Source of the DNA: Streptomyces asiaticus
GTDB lineage: Bacteria > Actinomycetota > Actinomycetes > Streptomycetales > Streptomycetaceae
Direction: 5' to 3'
NCBI RefSeq assembly: GCF_018138715.1
Contig: NZ_JAGSHX010000006.1
Span: forward strand, 5,890,001-5,954,000
DNA: 64,000 nucleotides
Shown: piece after piece, positions 17,688 to 25,448 of the stretch
How the letters are laid out: every line of letters starts with the position of its first letter
How positions within the stretch are numbered: the first letter of the stretch is position 1
Made by a program: the position numbers and the translations under genes
The notes under the pieces: generated by a model
What the model saw: the letters and a program-made list of their open reading frames with translations, nothing else
Databases searched by the model: none
Told to the model about the DNA's origin: nothing

Positions 17688-18455
17688 GTGCGCACCCGGA
17701 ACAGGGCTGTCGTTGCGGCGATGTGCGCGGGGTTGGCCGCCACGCTCGCCGCGTGTGGCGGCGGCGGGGAGAAGGACCCCGACGCGGGGACGAACGGCGT
17801 GGGAAAGCTCCCCGCCACGAAGATCGAGAGCAAGGCCCGTCTGGCGGCCAGTAGCGCGAAATCGGTGCGGCTCTCCGGCAACCTCGTCACCAGTGGAGCC
17901 ACCTACAAGCTGGACATGCGGCTCAACGCCGACGGCGGCACGGGCCAGGTCTCCACCAAGGGCTCCAGCTTCGAGCTGCTGCGCGTCGGCAAGGAGCTCT
18001 ACCTCAAGGCCGACGCGGGCTTCTGGTCGCACGACGGCTCGCACGCCGGCGAGAGTGGCGGCGGCGAGAGCGGCGGGGGCGTGGGCAACGCGGCCGGCAA
18101 GCTGGACAACAAGTATGTGAAGGTCCCCTCCGGCGACCCCTCCTACCAGCGGCTCAGCGGTTTCACCGATATGAAGCTGCTGCTCGACGGGTTGCTCGGA
18201 CTGCACGGCAAGATCGCCACGGGCGACCACGGACAGGTGGACGGCGTGCGGACCATCACCATCAGCGCCGGCAAGGCCGGTGAGGGCGGCTCGCTCGACG
18301 TCTCCCTGGAGGGAAGGCCGTATCCGCTGCGGCTCCAGCGGGCGGGCGGCGCGGGCGTGATCCGGCTCGCGGACTGGAACCAGGGCTTCAAGCTCACCGC
18401 CCCGGAGAAGGGCCATGTGCTCGACTACGGGCAGCAGATCCCGGAGACGCCGTAG
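17688..18455 (+). CDS. Putative lipoprotein, LolA/LppX-like
   Basis: 255 residues from GTG 17688, with AGGAGG 11 bases upstream. The signal peptide ends in a lipobox, LATLAAC, with Cys23 as the lipidated residue, followed by a Gly-rich flexible stretch. The mature domain alternates beta strands (SVRLSGNLVTSGATYKLDMR, FELLRVGKELYLKADAGFW) as in LolA/LppX-LprAFG lipid-binding lipoproteins. A Gly-rich loop ESGGGESGGG interrupts it near residue 125. It would be anchored outside the membrane. The family placement is by strand pattern and moderate in strength. Confidence 0.8.
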   Translation: MRTRNRAVVAAMCAGLAATLAACGGGGEKDPDAGTNGVGKLPATKIESKARLAASSAKSVRLSGNLVTSGATYKLDMRLNADGGTGQVSTKGSSFELLRVGKELYLKADAGFWSHDGSHAGESGGGESGGGVGNAAGKLDNKYVKVPSGDPSYQRLSGFTDMKLLLDGLLGLHGKIATGDHGQVDGVRTITISAGKAGEGGSLDVSLEGRPYPLRLQRAGGAGVIRLADWNQGFKLTAPEKGHVLDYGQQIPETP

Positions 18456-18469
18456 GCGCGGGTGAGCCT

Positions 18470-18612
18470 TGCCCCTTCCCGGCACCAGACGATATGCGGC
18501 GCCGCCGCGTGCGGGGCTCCGCCCCTGGACCCCGGGGTCTGGGGCGGAGCCCCAGTTGCGGGAAGGGGCGGGGAGGGGGAAGCACCGCTGTGCGGCTCCG
18601 CCGCGTGGCCCG
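18470..18612. repeat. Dispersed G+C-rich palindromic element, copy 3
   Basis: A compact copy: GACGATATGCGGCGCCGCCG, a central GGGGCTCCGCCCCTGGACCC / GGGTCTGGGGCGGAGCCCC inverted repeat, then GGGAAGGGGCGGGGAGGGG and CTGTGCGGCTCCGCCGCG. It fills the gap after the lipoprotein gene and could act as its terminator. Confidence 0.75.
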
Positions 18613-18621
18613 CCGGACACC

Positions 18622-18725
18622 CCGTAGGACACGTCCTTCCCGTAGGACACGTCCTTACGGTCGTCGGTTCGCTGGGACGCGTCCTTACGGGCGTCACCCG
18701 GCTAGGACGCGTCCTTACGGGCGTC
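18622..18725. repeat. Tandem repeat of the 3' end of the gene at 18702 (4 copies)
   Basis: TAGGACGCGTCCTTACGG and close variants begin at 18625, 18643, 18673 and 18703 (periods 18, 30, 30). The last copy contains the real stop codon (CTA 18702-18704, minus strand) and the final codons; the others are downstream duplications. Each unit also contains the palindrome GGACGCGTCC or GGACACGTCC. Confidence 0.85.
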
Positions 18726-19247
18726 ACGGGCCCGCTTCTTGCGGCGGGCCAGGAGCTTGGGGAGCGCGGCCGGGATCGGTCGGCGGGTGATCGCCGGGGA
18801 CGGCAGCGGGGCCGCCGCCAGGGAGCCGGTGGGGTGCCCGGCGAGCGCCCCGGGCGCCGGCTCCAGCCGCAGCACCCGGCACTCACGGGCCCAGCGCTCC
18901 GCGATGTGGTCGGCGTCCGCCGCGTTCAGCCGCTTGCCCTTGAGCTCGTCGACCGCCGCGGTCCACGCCTCGCCGCCCGGGGCCAGCTCGGCCACCCGCG
19001 CGGACCAGCTCACCAGGCGCCCGCCCTTGTCCTTGCTGCGCACGGTCACGGTGGCGCTGCCGCCGTCGGTCAGCCCGAGGTCCTCGAGGGGCTGTTCGTC
19101 GGGCCCGTCCCCGACGAGCAGGACCGCGCCCTCGTGCCAGATGTGCCACAGGGCGCGCGGGGCACCCTCGGTGCCCTGGACCCAGATGAGGGCGGACTTC
19201 TTGGCCGCCTCCTCGACAAGGGCACGGTCCATCGGCGTCTGCGTCAT
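18702..19247 (-). CDS. Conserved actinobacterial protein of unknown function, possible split-barrel fold
   Basis: 181 residues from ATG 19245-19247, with a second ATG five codons in. No ribosome site is visible, so it may be leaderless. The first half, LIWVQGTEGAPRALWHIWHE then GAVLLVGDGPDEQPL and GGSATVTVRSKDKGGRLVSW, has the alternating strands of small split-barrel (flavin or F420-binding) proteins, but no cofactor motif can be confirmed. A central helical part (DADHIAERWARECRVLRLEP) precedes a Pro-rich basic tail. Its 3' end has been duplicated in tandem downstream. Confidence 0.75.
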   Translation of the reverse strand: MTQTPMDRALVEEAAKKSALIWVQGTEGAPRALWHIWHEGAVLLVGDGPDEQPLEDLGLTDGGSATVTVRSKDKGGRLVSWSARVAELAPGGEAWTAAVDELKGKRLNAADADHIAERWARECRVLRLEPAPGALAGHPTGSLAAAPLPSPAITRRPIPAALPKLLARRKKRARDARKDAS

Positions 19248-19332
19248 GCCGACAGCCTAGGCCAGTCCGACACCCGTCCCAGCTCGTGAAATGTCAGTTC
19301 CGTCGCGGGGCCACGCGCCTTACCCTGGCGCC

Positions 19333-20292
19333 GTGCCCACCGCCCGTGCCGCCCGCGCCTCAGCCCCCGCCGCCACGCCCACCGCACCCGGTGACGGTGG
19401 CCGCTTCCACAGCGGTCCCGTGGACATCGCGCTCCTTACGGTCGCCATCGCCGGGGTCTCGCTCTCCGCGCCGCTGGCCGCCGCGACGGTGGCGCCCGCG
19501 CTCGCCATCGCCTTCTGGCGCAACGCCATGGCGGTGGGCGCGCTCACCCCGTTCGCCCTGTGGCGCCACCGGGGCGAGCTGCGCGGGATGGGCCGCCGGA
19601 CGGCACTGCTGTCGGTCGGGGCGGGGGCGCTGCTCGCGGTGCACTTCGGGGCCTGGCTGCCGAGCCTCCACATGACCTCCGTGGCCTCCTCGACCGCCCT
19701 GGTGACCACCACCCCCATCTGGACGGCGCTGCTGCTGCGGCTGCGCGGCCACCGCCCGCCCGCGCTCGCCTGGCTGGGCATGGGCCTGGCGATCCTCGGT
19801 GTGGTGATCCTCACCGGGGTCGATCTGTCCGCCTCCCCGCGTGCCCTGCTGGGCGACGGGCTCGCGCTGCTGGGCGGGATCGCGGCGGCCGGGTACGTGC
19901 TGCTCGGGGCGGAGGTGCGCCGTTCGGTGAGCACCACCGCGTACGCCTACGTCTGCTACACCACCACCAGCGTGCTCCTGCTGTTGACCTGCCTGGTGGC
20001 GGGCGCGGAGCTCGGCGGCTACAGCGGCACCACCTGGCTGCGGCTGGCCGCGCTGACGGTCACCGCGCAGCTGCTGGGGCACACCCTCATCAACCGGGTG
20101 GTCAAGGGCCTCGGCCCGTCCGTCACCTCGACCGCGATCCTGCTGGAGACGCCGGGGGCGGCCCTGATCGCGGCCCTGTGGCTGGGCCAGATGCCGCCCG
20201 TGGCCGCCTACCCGGCGCTCGGGGTGATCCTCGGCGGGCTCGCGCTGGTCATCATGGCGGACGGGAAGGGCGCGTCGAACGAAACCGGCTGA
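19333..20292 (+). CDS. EamA/DMT-superfamily membrane transporter
   Basis: 319 residues from GTG 19333, which lies seven bases after TACCCT, so it is probably leaderless; a longer start at 19291 is possible. Ten hydrophobic segments form two EamA repeats, for example SVGAGALLAVHFGAWLPSLH with MTSVASSTALVTTTPIWTAL in the first and VTSTAILLETPGAALIAALW in the second. Family members export metabolites such as amino acids or nucleosides; the substrate cannot be read from the sequence. It converges with corA. Confidence 0.88.
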   Translation: MPTARAARASAPAATPTAPGDGGRFHSGPVDIALLTVAIAGVSLSAPLAAATVAPALAIAFWRNAMAVGALTPFALWRHRGELRGMGRRTALLSVGAGALLAVHFGAWLPSLHMTSVASSTALVTTTPIWTALLLRLRGHRPPALAWLGMGLAILGVVILTGVDLSASPRALLGDGLALLGGIAAAGYVLLGAEVRRSVSTTAYAYVCYTTTSVLLLLTCLVAGAELGGYSGTTWLRLAALTVTAQLLGHTLINRVVKGLGPSVTSTAILLETPGAALIAALWLGQMPPVAAYPALGVILGGLALVIMADGKGASNETG

Positions 20293-20322
20293 GTGAGGGC
20301 GAGGCCCGCCCGCCGTCCGGCC

Positions 20323-21423
20323 CTACAGCCAGCCGTTGCGCTTGAAGCCGCGGTGGATCGCGAAGCAGATGCCCACCGTGACCACGAGCACGGTCGGGTA
20401 GCCGAACTTCCAGCGCAGCTCCGGCATGTAGTCGAAGTTCATGCCGTAGATCCCCGCGATCATCGTCGGCACGGCGAAGATCGCCGCCCAGGATGTGATC
20501 TTCCGCATGTCCTCGTTCTGCGCCACCGTGGCCTGCGCCAGATTGGCCTGGAGGATCGAGTTCAGCAGGTCGTCGAAGGCCAGCACCTGCTCGCTGACCC
20601 GCGCCAGATGGTCCGCGACATCCCGGAAGTACTTCTGGATGTCCGGGTCCACCAGCCGCATCGGACGCTCGCTCAGCAGCTGCATCGGCCGCAGCAGCGG
20701 CGAGACGGCCCGCTTGAACTCCAGGACCTCGCGCTTGAGCTGGTAGATCCGGCCCGCGTCGCCGCCCCGCCGGGAGGTCGCGGCCGAGAAGACGTCGATC
20801 TCGACCTCGTCGATGTCGTCCTGGACCGCGTCGGCGACCGCCAGATAGCCGTCGACCACCTGGTCGGCGATGGCGTGCAGCACCGCCGAGGGGCCCTTGG
20901 CGAGCAGCTCCGGGTCCTGCTGGAGCCGGTGGCGCAGGGCGCGCAGCGAGCCCTGGCCGCCGTGCCGGACGGTCACGATGAAGTTCCGGCCGGTGAAGCA
21001 CATCACCTCGCCGGTCTCCACGACCTCGCTGGTCGAGGTGAGTTCGGCGTGCTCCACGTAGTGGATGGTCTTGAAGACCGTGAAGAGGGTGTCGTCGTAC
21101 CGCTCCAGCTTGGGCCGCTGGTGCGCCTGCACCGCGTCCTCGACCGCCAGCGGGTGCAGCCCGAACTCCTGGGCGATCCCCGCGAACTCGCGCTCGGTCG
21201 GCTCGTGCAGCCCGATCCAGGCGAACCCGCCCTCCTCGCGGACCCGCTCCATGGCCTTCGCCGGGCTCACGTGTTCGCTGACCCTCTTGCCGTCGCGGTA
21301 GACCCCGCAGTCGACCACGGCGCTGGTGACCGACGGGTCACGCGTCGCGTCGTAGTCGCTGGCGGTGCGGGAACGGCGCAGGGCGGGCCGAACGGCTGCG
21401 CGCAGGTCACGGATCATCGACAT
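20323..21423 (-). CDS. corA: CorA-family magnesium/cobalt channel
   Basis: 366 residues from ATG 21421-21423, with AAGGAG six bases upstream; codons further up lack a site. A large N-terminal cytoplasmic funnel domain (GFAWIGLHEPTEREFAGIAQ, LKRYDDT-like LERYDDTLFTVFKTIHY) is followed by long helices and two C-terminal transmembrane segments. The signature YGMNFDYMPELRW contains the G-M-N filter at the end of TM1, and the chain ends RGFKRNGWL. It is a pentameric Mg2+ uptake channel in the plasma membrane. No magnesium riboswitch could be recognised in the leader. Confidence 0.93.
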   Translation of the reverse strand: MSMIRDLRAAVRPALRRSRTASDYDATRDPSVTSAVVDCGVYRDGKRVSEHVSPAKAMERVREEGGFAWIGLHEPTEREFAGIAQEFGLHPLAVEDAVQAHQRPKLERYDDTLFTVFKTIHYVEHAELTSTSEVVETGEVMCFTGRNFIVTVRHGGQGSLRALRHRLQQDPELLAKGPSAVLHAIADQVVDGYLAVADAVQDDIDEVEIDVFSAATSRRGGDAGRIYQLKREVLEFKRAVSPLLRPMQLLSERPMRLVDPDIQKYFRDVADHLARVSEQVLAFDDLLNSILQANLAQATVAQNEDMRKITSWAAIFAVPTMIAGIYGMNFDYMPELRWKFGYPTVLVVTVGICFAIHRGFKRNGWL

Positions 21424-21671
21424 GACGGGCTCCTTCACAGGCCGGCCGTCAGCGGCGGGCGCGCGGCGCAGCGCGGCGCCCGGAAGGTGGACGTACGACA
21501 CCCCGTGCCCGTACGTCCGCAAAGCGGGCGGCGCTCCGTGCGATGGCGCTGACGGAAGGTTCTTCGGAACTGAACAAAGCGGTACGAAGGCGCTCTACCG
21601 TCAGATGCCCTGGATGCGAGTGGGCTTCGCGTGTTTCACCGCACGGCGGCGGGGTACGGAAGGCTCAGATC

Positions 21672-21731
21672 ATGAAGCCGCATACCAAGGGGAAACGACG
21701 GGAGAACTGTCGGTACTGCACGGTCGACTAG
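21672..21731 (+). CDS. Candidate small protein of 19 residues in the corA/SUFU intergenic gap
   Basis: The 449-base gap 21424-21872 has no long gene. Within it, ATG 21672 is preceded by GGAAGG eight bases upstream and opens MKPHTKGKRRENCRYCTVD, stopping at TAG 21729. The peptide is basic and has a C-x2-C pair. Real ribosome site and spacing argue for translation; length and lack of recognised homologues argue for caution. The rest of the gap holds the divergent corA leader and, near 21861, the -10 of the next gene. Confidence 0.35.
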   Translation: MKPHTKGKRRENCRYCTVD

Positions 21732-21860
21732 GATCCACCGCAGCCCCACCTCCTCCGGCCGGTCCCCCGTGAGGGACGATCTGTAACTCCCTGGGCAGAG
21801 ATTAAGGCTATCAGTCGGCAGAAGCGTTACGTCGCCGCTTTGCCTGTTCGATACGCGATC

Positions 21861-21866
21861 TATGCT
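21861..21866 (+). promoter_or_regulatory. -10 element of a leaderless transcript
   Basis: TATGCT lies seven bases before ATG 21873, placing the transcription start at or next to the A of the start codon. TTTGCC at 21839-21844 (16-base spacer) is a plausible -35. Confidence 0.5.
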
Positions 21867-21872
21867 CACCGC

Positions 21873-22478
21873 ATGTCAGACGTTCTTCAGCTGGTCGAAG
21901 CCCGGTTGATCACCGCGCTGGGCGAGCCGGACGCCCGCGCCGCCGTCACTTTCGTCGGTACGGACCGCATCGAGGTGCTGCGATTCCGCGATGAGAGCGA
22001 TGTGATCCGCTACGCCACCCTCGGCATGTCGGACCATCCTATGACCAGCCCGACCGCCGCCGTCGCCGACCCGCTGCGCGGGCCGCGCGCCGAGTTGGTG
22101 CTGACCGTGAGGAGGGGCGGTTCCGGTCCCGACCTCTCCGTACTCGACGAGGTGCTCCGCCCGCTCGCCGTGCTGGCCGCCTCGCCCCAGGTCGAGGGGG
22201 TCGTGGTGACCCCCGGCGCGTCGCTGGACCTCGGCGGGCCGCTGTGGCCCGGGGCGCCCTTCAGCTCCGTCCTGGTCGCCGAACCGGGCGGCCTGGTCGA
22301 GGACTTGGAGCTGCTGGAGCCCATGGAGCCGGTGCGCTTCCTGCCGATGCTGCCGATGACCACGAACGAGGCGGCGTGGAAGCGGGTGCACGGCGCCGGC
22401 GCCCTCCAGGACCGCTGGCTGCGGCACGGCACGGATCTGCGCGACCCGGTGCGGCCCGGGGTGCCGTTGTCGGGCTGA
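21873..22478 (+). CDS. Suppressor-of-fused (SUFU) domain protein
   Basis: 201 residues from ATG 21873, probably leaderless. The bacterial SUFU domain is recognised from VIRYATLGMSDHPM, VEGVVVTPGASLDLGGPLWP, GAPFSSVLVAEPGG and FLPMLPMTTNEAAWKRVHGA. In bacteria such proteins are often immunity proteins or of unknown role; no toxin gene is adjacent here. It is followed by a run of short direct repeats. The family call is firm, the function open. Confidence 0.85.
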   Translation: MSDVLQLVEARLITALGEPDARAAVTFVGTDRIEVLRFRDESDVIRYATLGMSDHPMTSPTAAVADPLRGPRAELVLTVRRGGSGPDLSVLDEVLRPLAVLAASPQVEGVVVTPGASLDLGGPLWPGAPFSSVLVAEPGGLVEDLELLEPMEPVRFLPMLPMTTNEAAWKRVHGAGALQDRWLRHGTDLRDPVRPGVPLSG

Positions 22479-22504
22479 GATCCGTACGGAAGCCCCGCGA
22501 TGCC

Positions 22505-22600
22505 CCGGGCGCGAAGCCGGACGGGAGCCGTGGCGGGGCCGTACGGGAAGCCTGGCAGGGCCGTAAGGGAACCCTGGCGGGGCCGTACGGGAACTGGTGC
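22505..22600. repeat. Short direct repeats GGCGGGGCCGTACGGGAA (about 4 units)
   Basis: Variants of GGCGGGGCCGTACGGGAAnC recur about every 25 bases (22531, 22556, 22577, with a diverged first copy). They lie after the SUFU gene stop but do not contain it, unlike the stop-codon repeats elsewhere. Role unknown; a local tandem duplication is the simplest reading. Confidence 0.6.
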
Positions 22601-22667
22601 GGGAAGTGACCTCCGGACGGGTGATCGTCCTTGACGCGACGACGACCGGGGAGGACCGTGGGGCCCT

Positions 22668-23309
22668 ATGAGGGGCGAACCCAGTTGCCCGAAGTGCGGT
22701 GGCCGGGTGCGAGCGCCCGGTCTCTTCGCCGACTCCTGGCAGTGCGGTGTGCACGGCACGGTGCACCCCCTCCAGCCGGTCGTCCCGCCGAGCGTCGAAG
22801 CACTCGTGGTCGTCACCAACCGCGCCCGGGTGCCCGTATGGATGCCGTGGCCGCTGCCCGTGGGCTGGCTGTTCACCGGTGTGGCCTGCGCCGGGGACGA
22901 CCGCAGCGGCGGCCGTGCCACCGCCGTGGCCTGCTCGGGACCCGGACCGCTGGGCGGCCCGGGTGAGCTGCTGCTGATCGCCGAGGAGCTGGGCGTCGGC
23001 CTCGGCGCGCGGTTCGCGGGCCTCCCGGGGCCCGATCCGGGGCCGGGGATGCGGGTGGACAAGCCGCCGCACGTCAAGGTGCTGGCCGCCGGGCGGCCCA
23101 CCCCGCTGTGGCATGTCGAGGGCACCCCGGACGACCGCGCGGTCTTCGCGGGCGAGGCGTGCGGGCTGTGGCTGTGGGCGGTCGTCTGGCCCGAGCAGAC
23201 CGGGCTGCTGATGTACGACGAGCTGGTGCTCACCGATCTGCGGGACGCGGGGGCCGAGGTCGACCTGGTGCCCTGCGGGGCGCTCTCCCCGAGGCTGCTC
23301 TCGCCCTGA
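22668..23309 (+). CDS. Conserved protein with N-terminal zinc-ribbon-like motif (DUF6758-like)
   Basis: 213 residues from ATG 22668; GGGAGG is 14 bases upstream, further than ideal. It begins MRGEPSCPKCGGRVRAPG, with a likely partner Cys in WQCGVHG, suggesting a small zinc ribbon. After this come LPVGWLFTGVACAGDDRSGG, PGELLLIAEELGVGLGARFA and WLWAVVWPEQTGLLMYDELV, typical of a streptomycete-specific family of unknown function. The last bases, CGCCCTGAGCCCCGTCCC, are duplicated directly downstream (second TGA at 23326). Confidence 0.8.
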   Translation: MRGEPSCPKCGGRVRAPGLFADSWQCGVHGTVHPLQPVVPPSVEALVVVTNRARVPVWMPWPLPVGWLFTGVACAGDDRSGGRATAVACSGPGPLGGPGELLLIAEELGVGLGARFAGLPGPDPGPGMRVDKPPHVKVLAAGRPTPLWHVEGTPDDRAVFAGEACGLWLWAVVWPEQTGLLMYDELVLTDLRDAGAEVDLVPCGALSPRLLSP

Positions 23310-23338
23310 GCCCCGTCCCCCGCCCTGAGCCCCGTCCC
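23301..23338. repeat. Duplicated stop-codon region (2 copies, period 19)
   Basis: CGCCCTGAGCCCCGTCCC occurs at 23302 and 23321; the first copy contains the TGA stop of the preceding gene. Confidence 0.8.
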
Positions 23339-23457
23339 GTTCCCTCCGGGCCGGTACGTCATGCACAGGTCAGGGCCCGCCGACGCGGGCGGGTGCGGGC
23401 GTGGTTATGCTGGGGCGTCCCCTCGGTCCATCCCGAACGCAGCTTGGAGCCCGTGCC

Positions 23458-24312
23458 GTGCGCATCGATCTGCACACCCACTCCACTGCGTCGGACGGTA
23501 CCGACACCCCCGCCGAGCTGGTACGGAACGCCGCCGCCCAGGGGCTGGACGTCGTCGCGCTCACCGACCACGACACCGTCGGCGGCTATGAGGAGGCGAC
23601 GAAGGCGCTGCCCTCCGGGCTGACGCTGATCACCGGCGCCGAGCTGTCCTGCCGTCTCAACGGGGTCAGCCTGCACATGCTGGCGTACCTCTTCGACCCG
23701 GCCGAGCCCGAGCTGGCGCGCGAGCGCGAGCTGGTGCGCGACGACCGGGTGCCCCGGGCCCGGGCGATGGTCGCGAAGCTGCGCGAGCTGGATGTGCCGA
23801 TCACCTGGGAGCGGGTGGCGGAGATCGCCGGGGACGGAGCCGTCGGACGGCCGCACATCGCCACCGCGCTGGTCGAGCTGGGCGTCGTGGAGAGCGTCTC
23901 GGACGCCTTCACCCAGGACTGGCTGGCCGACGGCGGCCGGGCGCATGTGGAGAAGCACGAGCTGGACCCCTTCGACGCGATCCGGCTGATCAAGGGCGCC
24001 GGCGGGGTCGCGGTCTTCGCGCATCCGCTGGCCGTCAAGCGCGGCCAGTGCGTTCCGGAGAGCGCGATCGGCGAGCTGGCGGCGGCGGGCCTCGACGGTA
24101 TCGAGGTCGACCATATGGACCACGCCGAGGACACCCGTGCGCGGCTGCGCGGTCTCGCCGCCGAGCTCGGCGTGCTCACCACCGGCTCCAGCGACTACCA
24201 CGGCAGCCGTAAGACCTGTCGGCTCGGCGAGTACACGACCGATCCCGAGGTCTACGGGGAGATCGTGCGCCGGGCGACCGGGGCCTTCCCGGTGCCGGGC
24301 ACGGGCGGCTGA
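23458..24312 (+). CDS. PHP-domain phosphoesterase (RNase AM/YciV-like)
   Basis: 284 residues from GTG 23458, with GGAG eight bases upstream. The PHP metal site is complete: RIDLHTHSTASDGTDTP, VVALTDHDTVGGY, TGAELSC, HIATALVE, VAVFAHPLA and TGSSDYHG. Related YciV/RNase AM removes nucleotides from 5' ends of RNA, with activity on 3',5'-bisphosphorylated nucleotides. The exact substrate here is inferred from the family. It is transcribed with marC, 91 bases downstream. Confidence 0.88.
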   Translation: MRIDLHTHSTASDGTDTPAELVRNAAAQGLDVVALTDHDTVGGYEEATKALPSGLTLITGAELSCRLNGVSLHMLAYLFDPAEPELARERELVRDDRVPRARAMVAKLRELDVPITWERVAEIAGDGAVGRPHIATALVELGVVESVSDAFTQDWLADGGRAHVEKHELDPFDAIRLIKGAGGVAVFAHPLAVKRGQCVPESAIGELAAAGLDGIEVDHMDHAEDTRARLRGLAAELGVLTTGSSDYHGSRKTCRLGEYTTDPEVYGEIVRRATGAFPVPGTGG

Positions 24313-24403
24313 GCCCCCGCCGCTCTCCCGCTACTCCGTCTTCCCTTCGTCTCCCGTACCGCATCAGCACGCACCGCTGCTCGTCCCCGCAAGGCCATTC
24401 ACC

Positions 24404-25009
24404 GTGTTCGACGTCGCCGTTTTCGGCTCCCTCTTCCTCACCCTGTTCGTGATCATGGACCCGCCGGGCATCACGCCCATCTTCCTGGCGCTGACCTCGG
24501 GCCGCCCCGCCAAGGTCCAGCGCCGGATGGCGGGCCAGGCGGCGGCCGTCGCCTTCGGCGTCATCGCCGTCTTCGGCATCGGGGGTCAGCAGATCCTCGA
24601 CTATCTGCATGTCTCGGTCCCCGCGCTGATGATCGCGGGCGGGCTGCTGCTCCTGCTGATCGCGCTCGATCTGCTCACCGGTAAGAACGACGAGCCGACC
24701 CAGACCAAGGACGTCAATGTCGCGCTCGTCCCGCTCGGCATGCCGCTGCTGGCCGGGCCGGGTGCGATCGTCTCGGTGATCCTCGCCGTCCAGCACGCGC
24801 GCGGGATCGGCGATCAGGTGGCGGTGTGGACCGCGATCGCGGCCATGCATGTCGTGCTGTGGGTCACCATGCGCTACTCGCTGCTGATCATCCGCGTGAT
24901 CAAGGAAGGCGGAGTGGTGCTGGTCACCCGGCTGTCGGGCATGATGCTCTCCGCCATCGCGGTGCAGCAGATCATCAACGGCGTCATCCAGGTGGCCCAC
25001 ACCGCCTGA
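24404..25009 (+). CDS. marC: MarC-family integral membrane protein
   Basis: 201 residues from GTG 24404 (AAGG nine bases upstream). Six transmembrane segments; the MarC motif FLTLFVIMDPPGITPIFLAL opens the protein and VPLGMPLLAGPGAIVSVILA lies in the second half. The family was once linked to multiple antibiotic resistance, but that role has been withdrawn and the physiological function is not settled. A perfect hairpin terminator follows. Confidence 0.9.
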   Translation: MFDVAVFGSLFLTLFVIMDPPGITPIFLALTSGRPAKVQRRMAGQAAAVAFGVIAVFGIGGQQILDYLHVSVPALMIAGGLLLLLIALDLLTGKNDEPTQTKDVNVALVPLGMPLLAGPGAIVSVILAVQHARGIGDQVAVWTAIAAMHVVLWVTMRYSLLIIRVIKEGGVVLVTRLSGMMLSAIAVQQIINGVIQVAHTA

Positions 25010-25016
25010 CACGCAC

Positions 25017-25049
25017 GAGCGCCCCCGTACCGTCTGTACGGGGGCGCTC
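25017..25049. terminator. Perfect hairpin terminator between marC and the convergent small gene
   Basis: GAGCGCCCCCGTAC (25017-25030) and GTACGGGGGCGCTC (25036-25049) form a 14-base perfect stem with a five-base loop, placed to terminate from both sides. Confidence 0.9.
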
Positions 25050-25082
25050 GATGCTCTGTGCTGCTGGGAGGGCCTTACGGCA

Positions 25083-25235
25083 CTACCGGGCGGCGGTGTC
25101 GGCTGGACGGATGTAGATGCGCTGGCCGATTGCGGCGGCCTGCTGCACGATCCGGTTGACGGAGGCGGCGTCTACGACGGTGCTCTCGATGGCGCTGCCA
25201 TCGATGTCGTCCAGGCGCATGATCTCGAAGCGCAA
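25083..25235 (-). CDS. Small conserved protein of unknown function
   Basis: About 50 residues if the TTG at 25233-25235 is used; GAAGGGAG lies five to seven bases before it. An ATG at 25346 in the same frame would give 87 residues but has AGGGA directly abutting it. The core LDDIDGSAIESTVVDAASVN then RIVQQAAAIGQRIYIRPAD is familiar from streptomycete genomes as a small protein of unknown role. Upstream, 25352-25378 is strikingly A/T-rich (TAATAAAATTTTTTC), unusual in this genome and likely a promoter region. Confidence 0.7.
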   Translation of the reverse strand: MRFEIMRLDDIDGSAIESTVVDAASVNRIVQQAAAIGQRIYIRPADTAAR

Positions 25236-25448
25236 GGCTTCTCCCTTCGTCTGATCCTCCTGAGGAGAACTGATGTGTACGGAGTCGCGCAGCGTCGCTG
25301 CCGCGCCCTCCTGTACGTGTTCAACCAAAGGGTCCCCCGAAAACATTCCCTACGCTAATAAAATTTTTTCGCAGCCTAAGTATCCGCTGGTAGCCGGGGC
25401 GGGGTCCGGTTGTGCCCCTCACAGAGCCGCCCGGAGAATGAACCGCGT

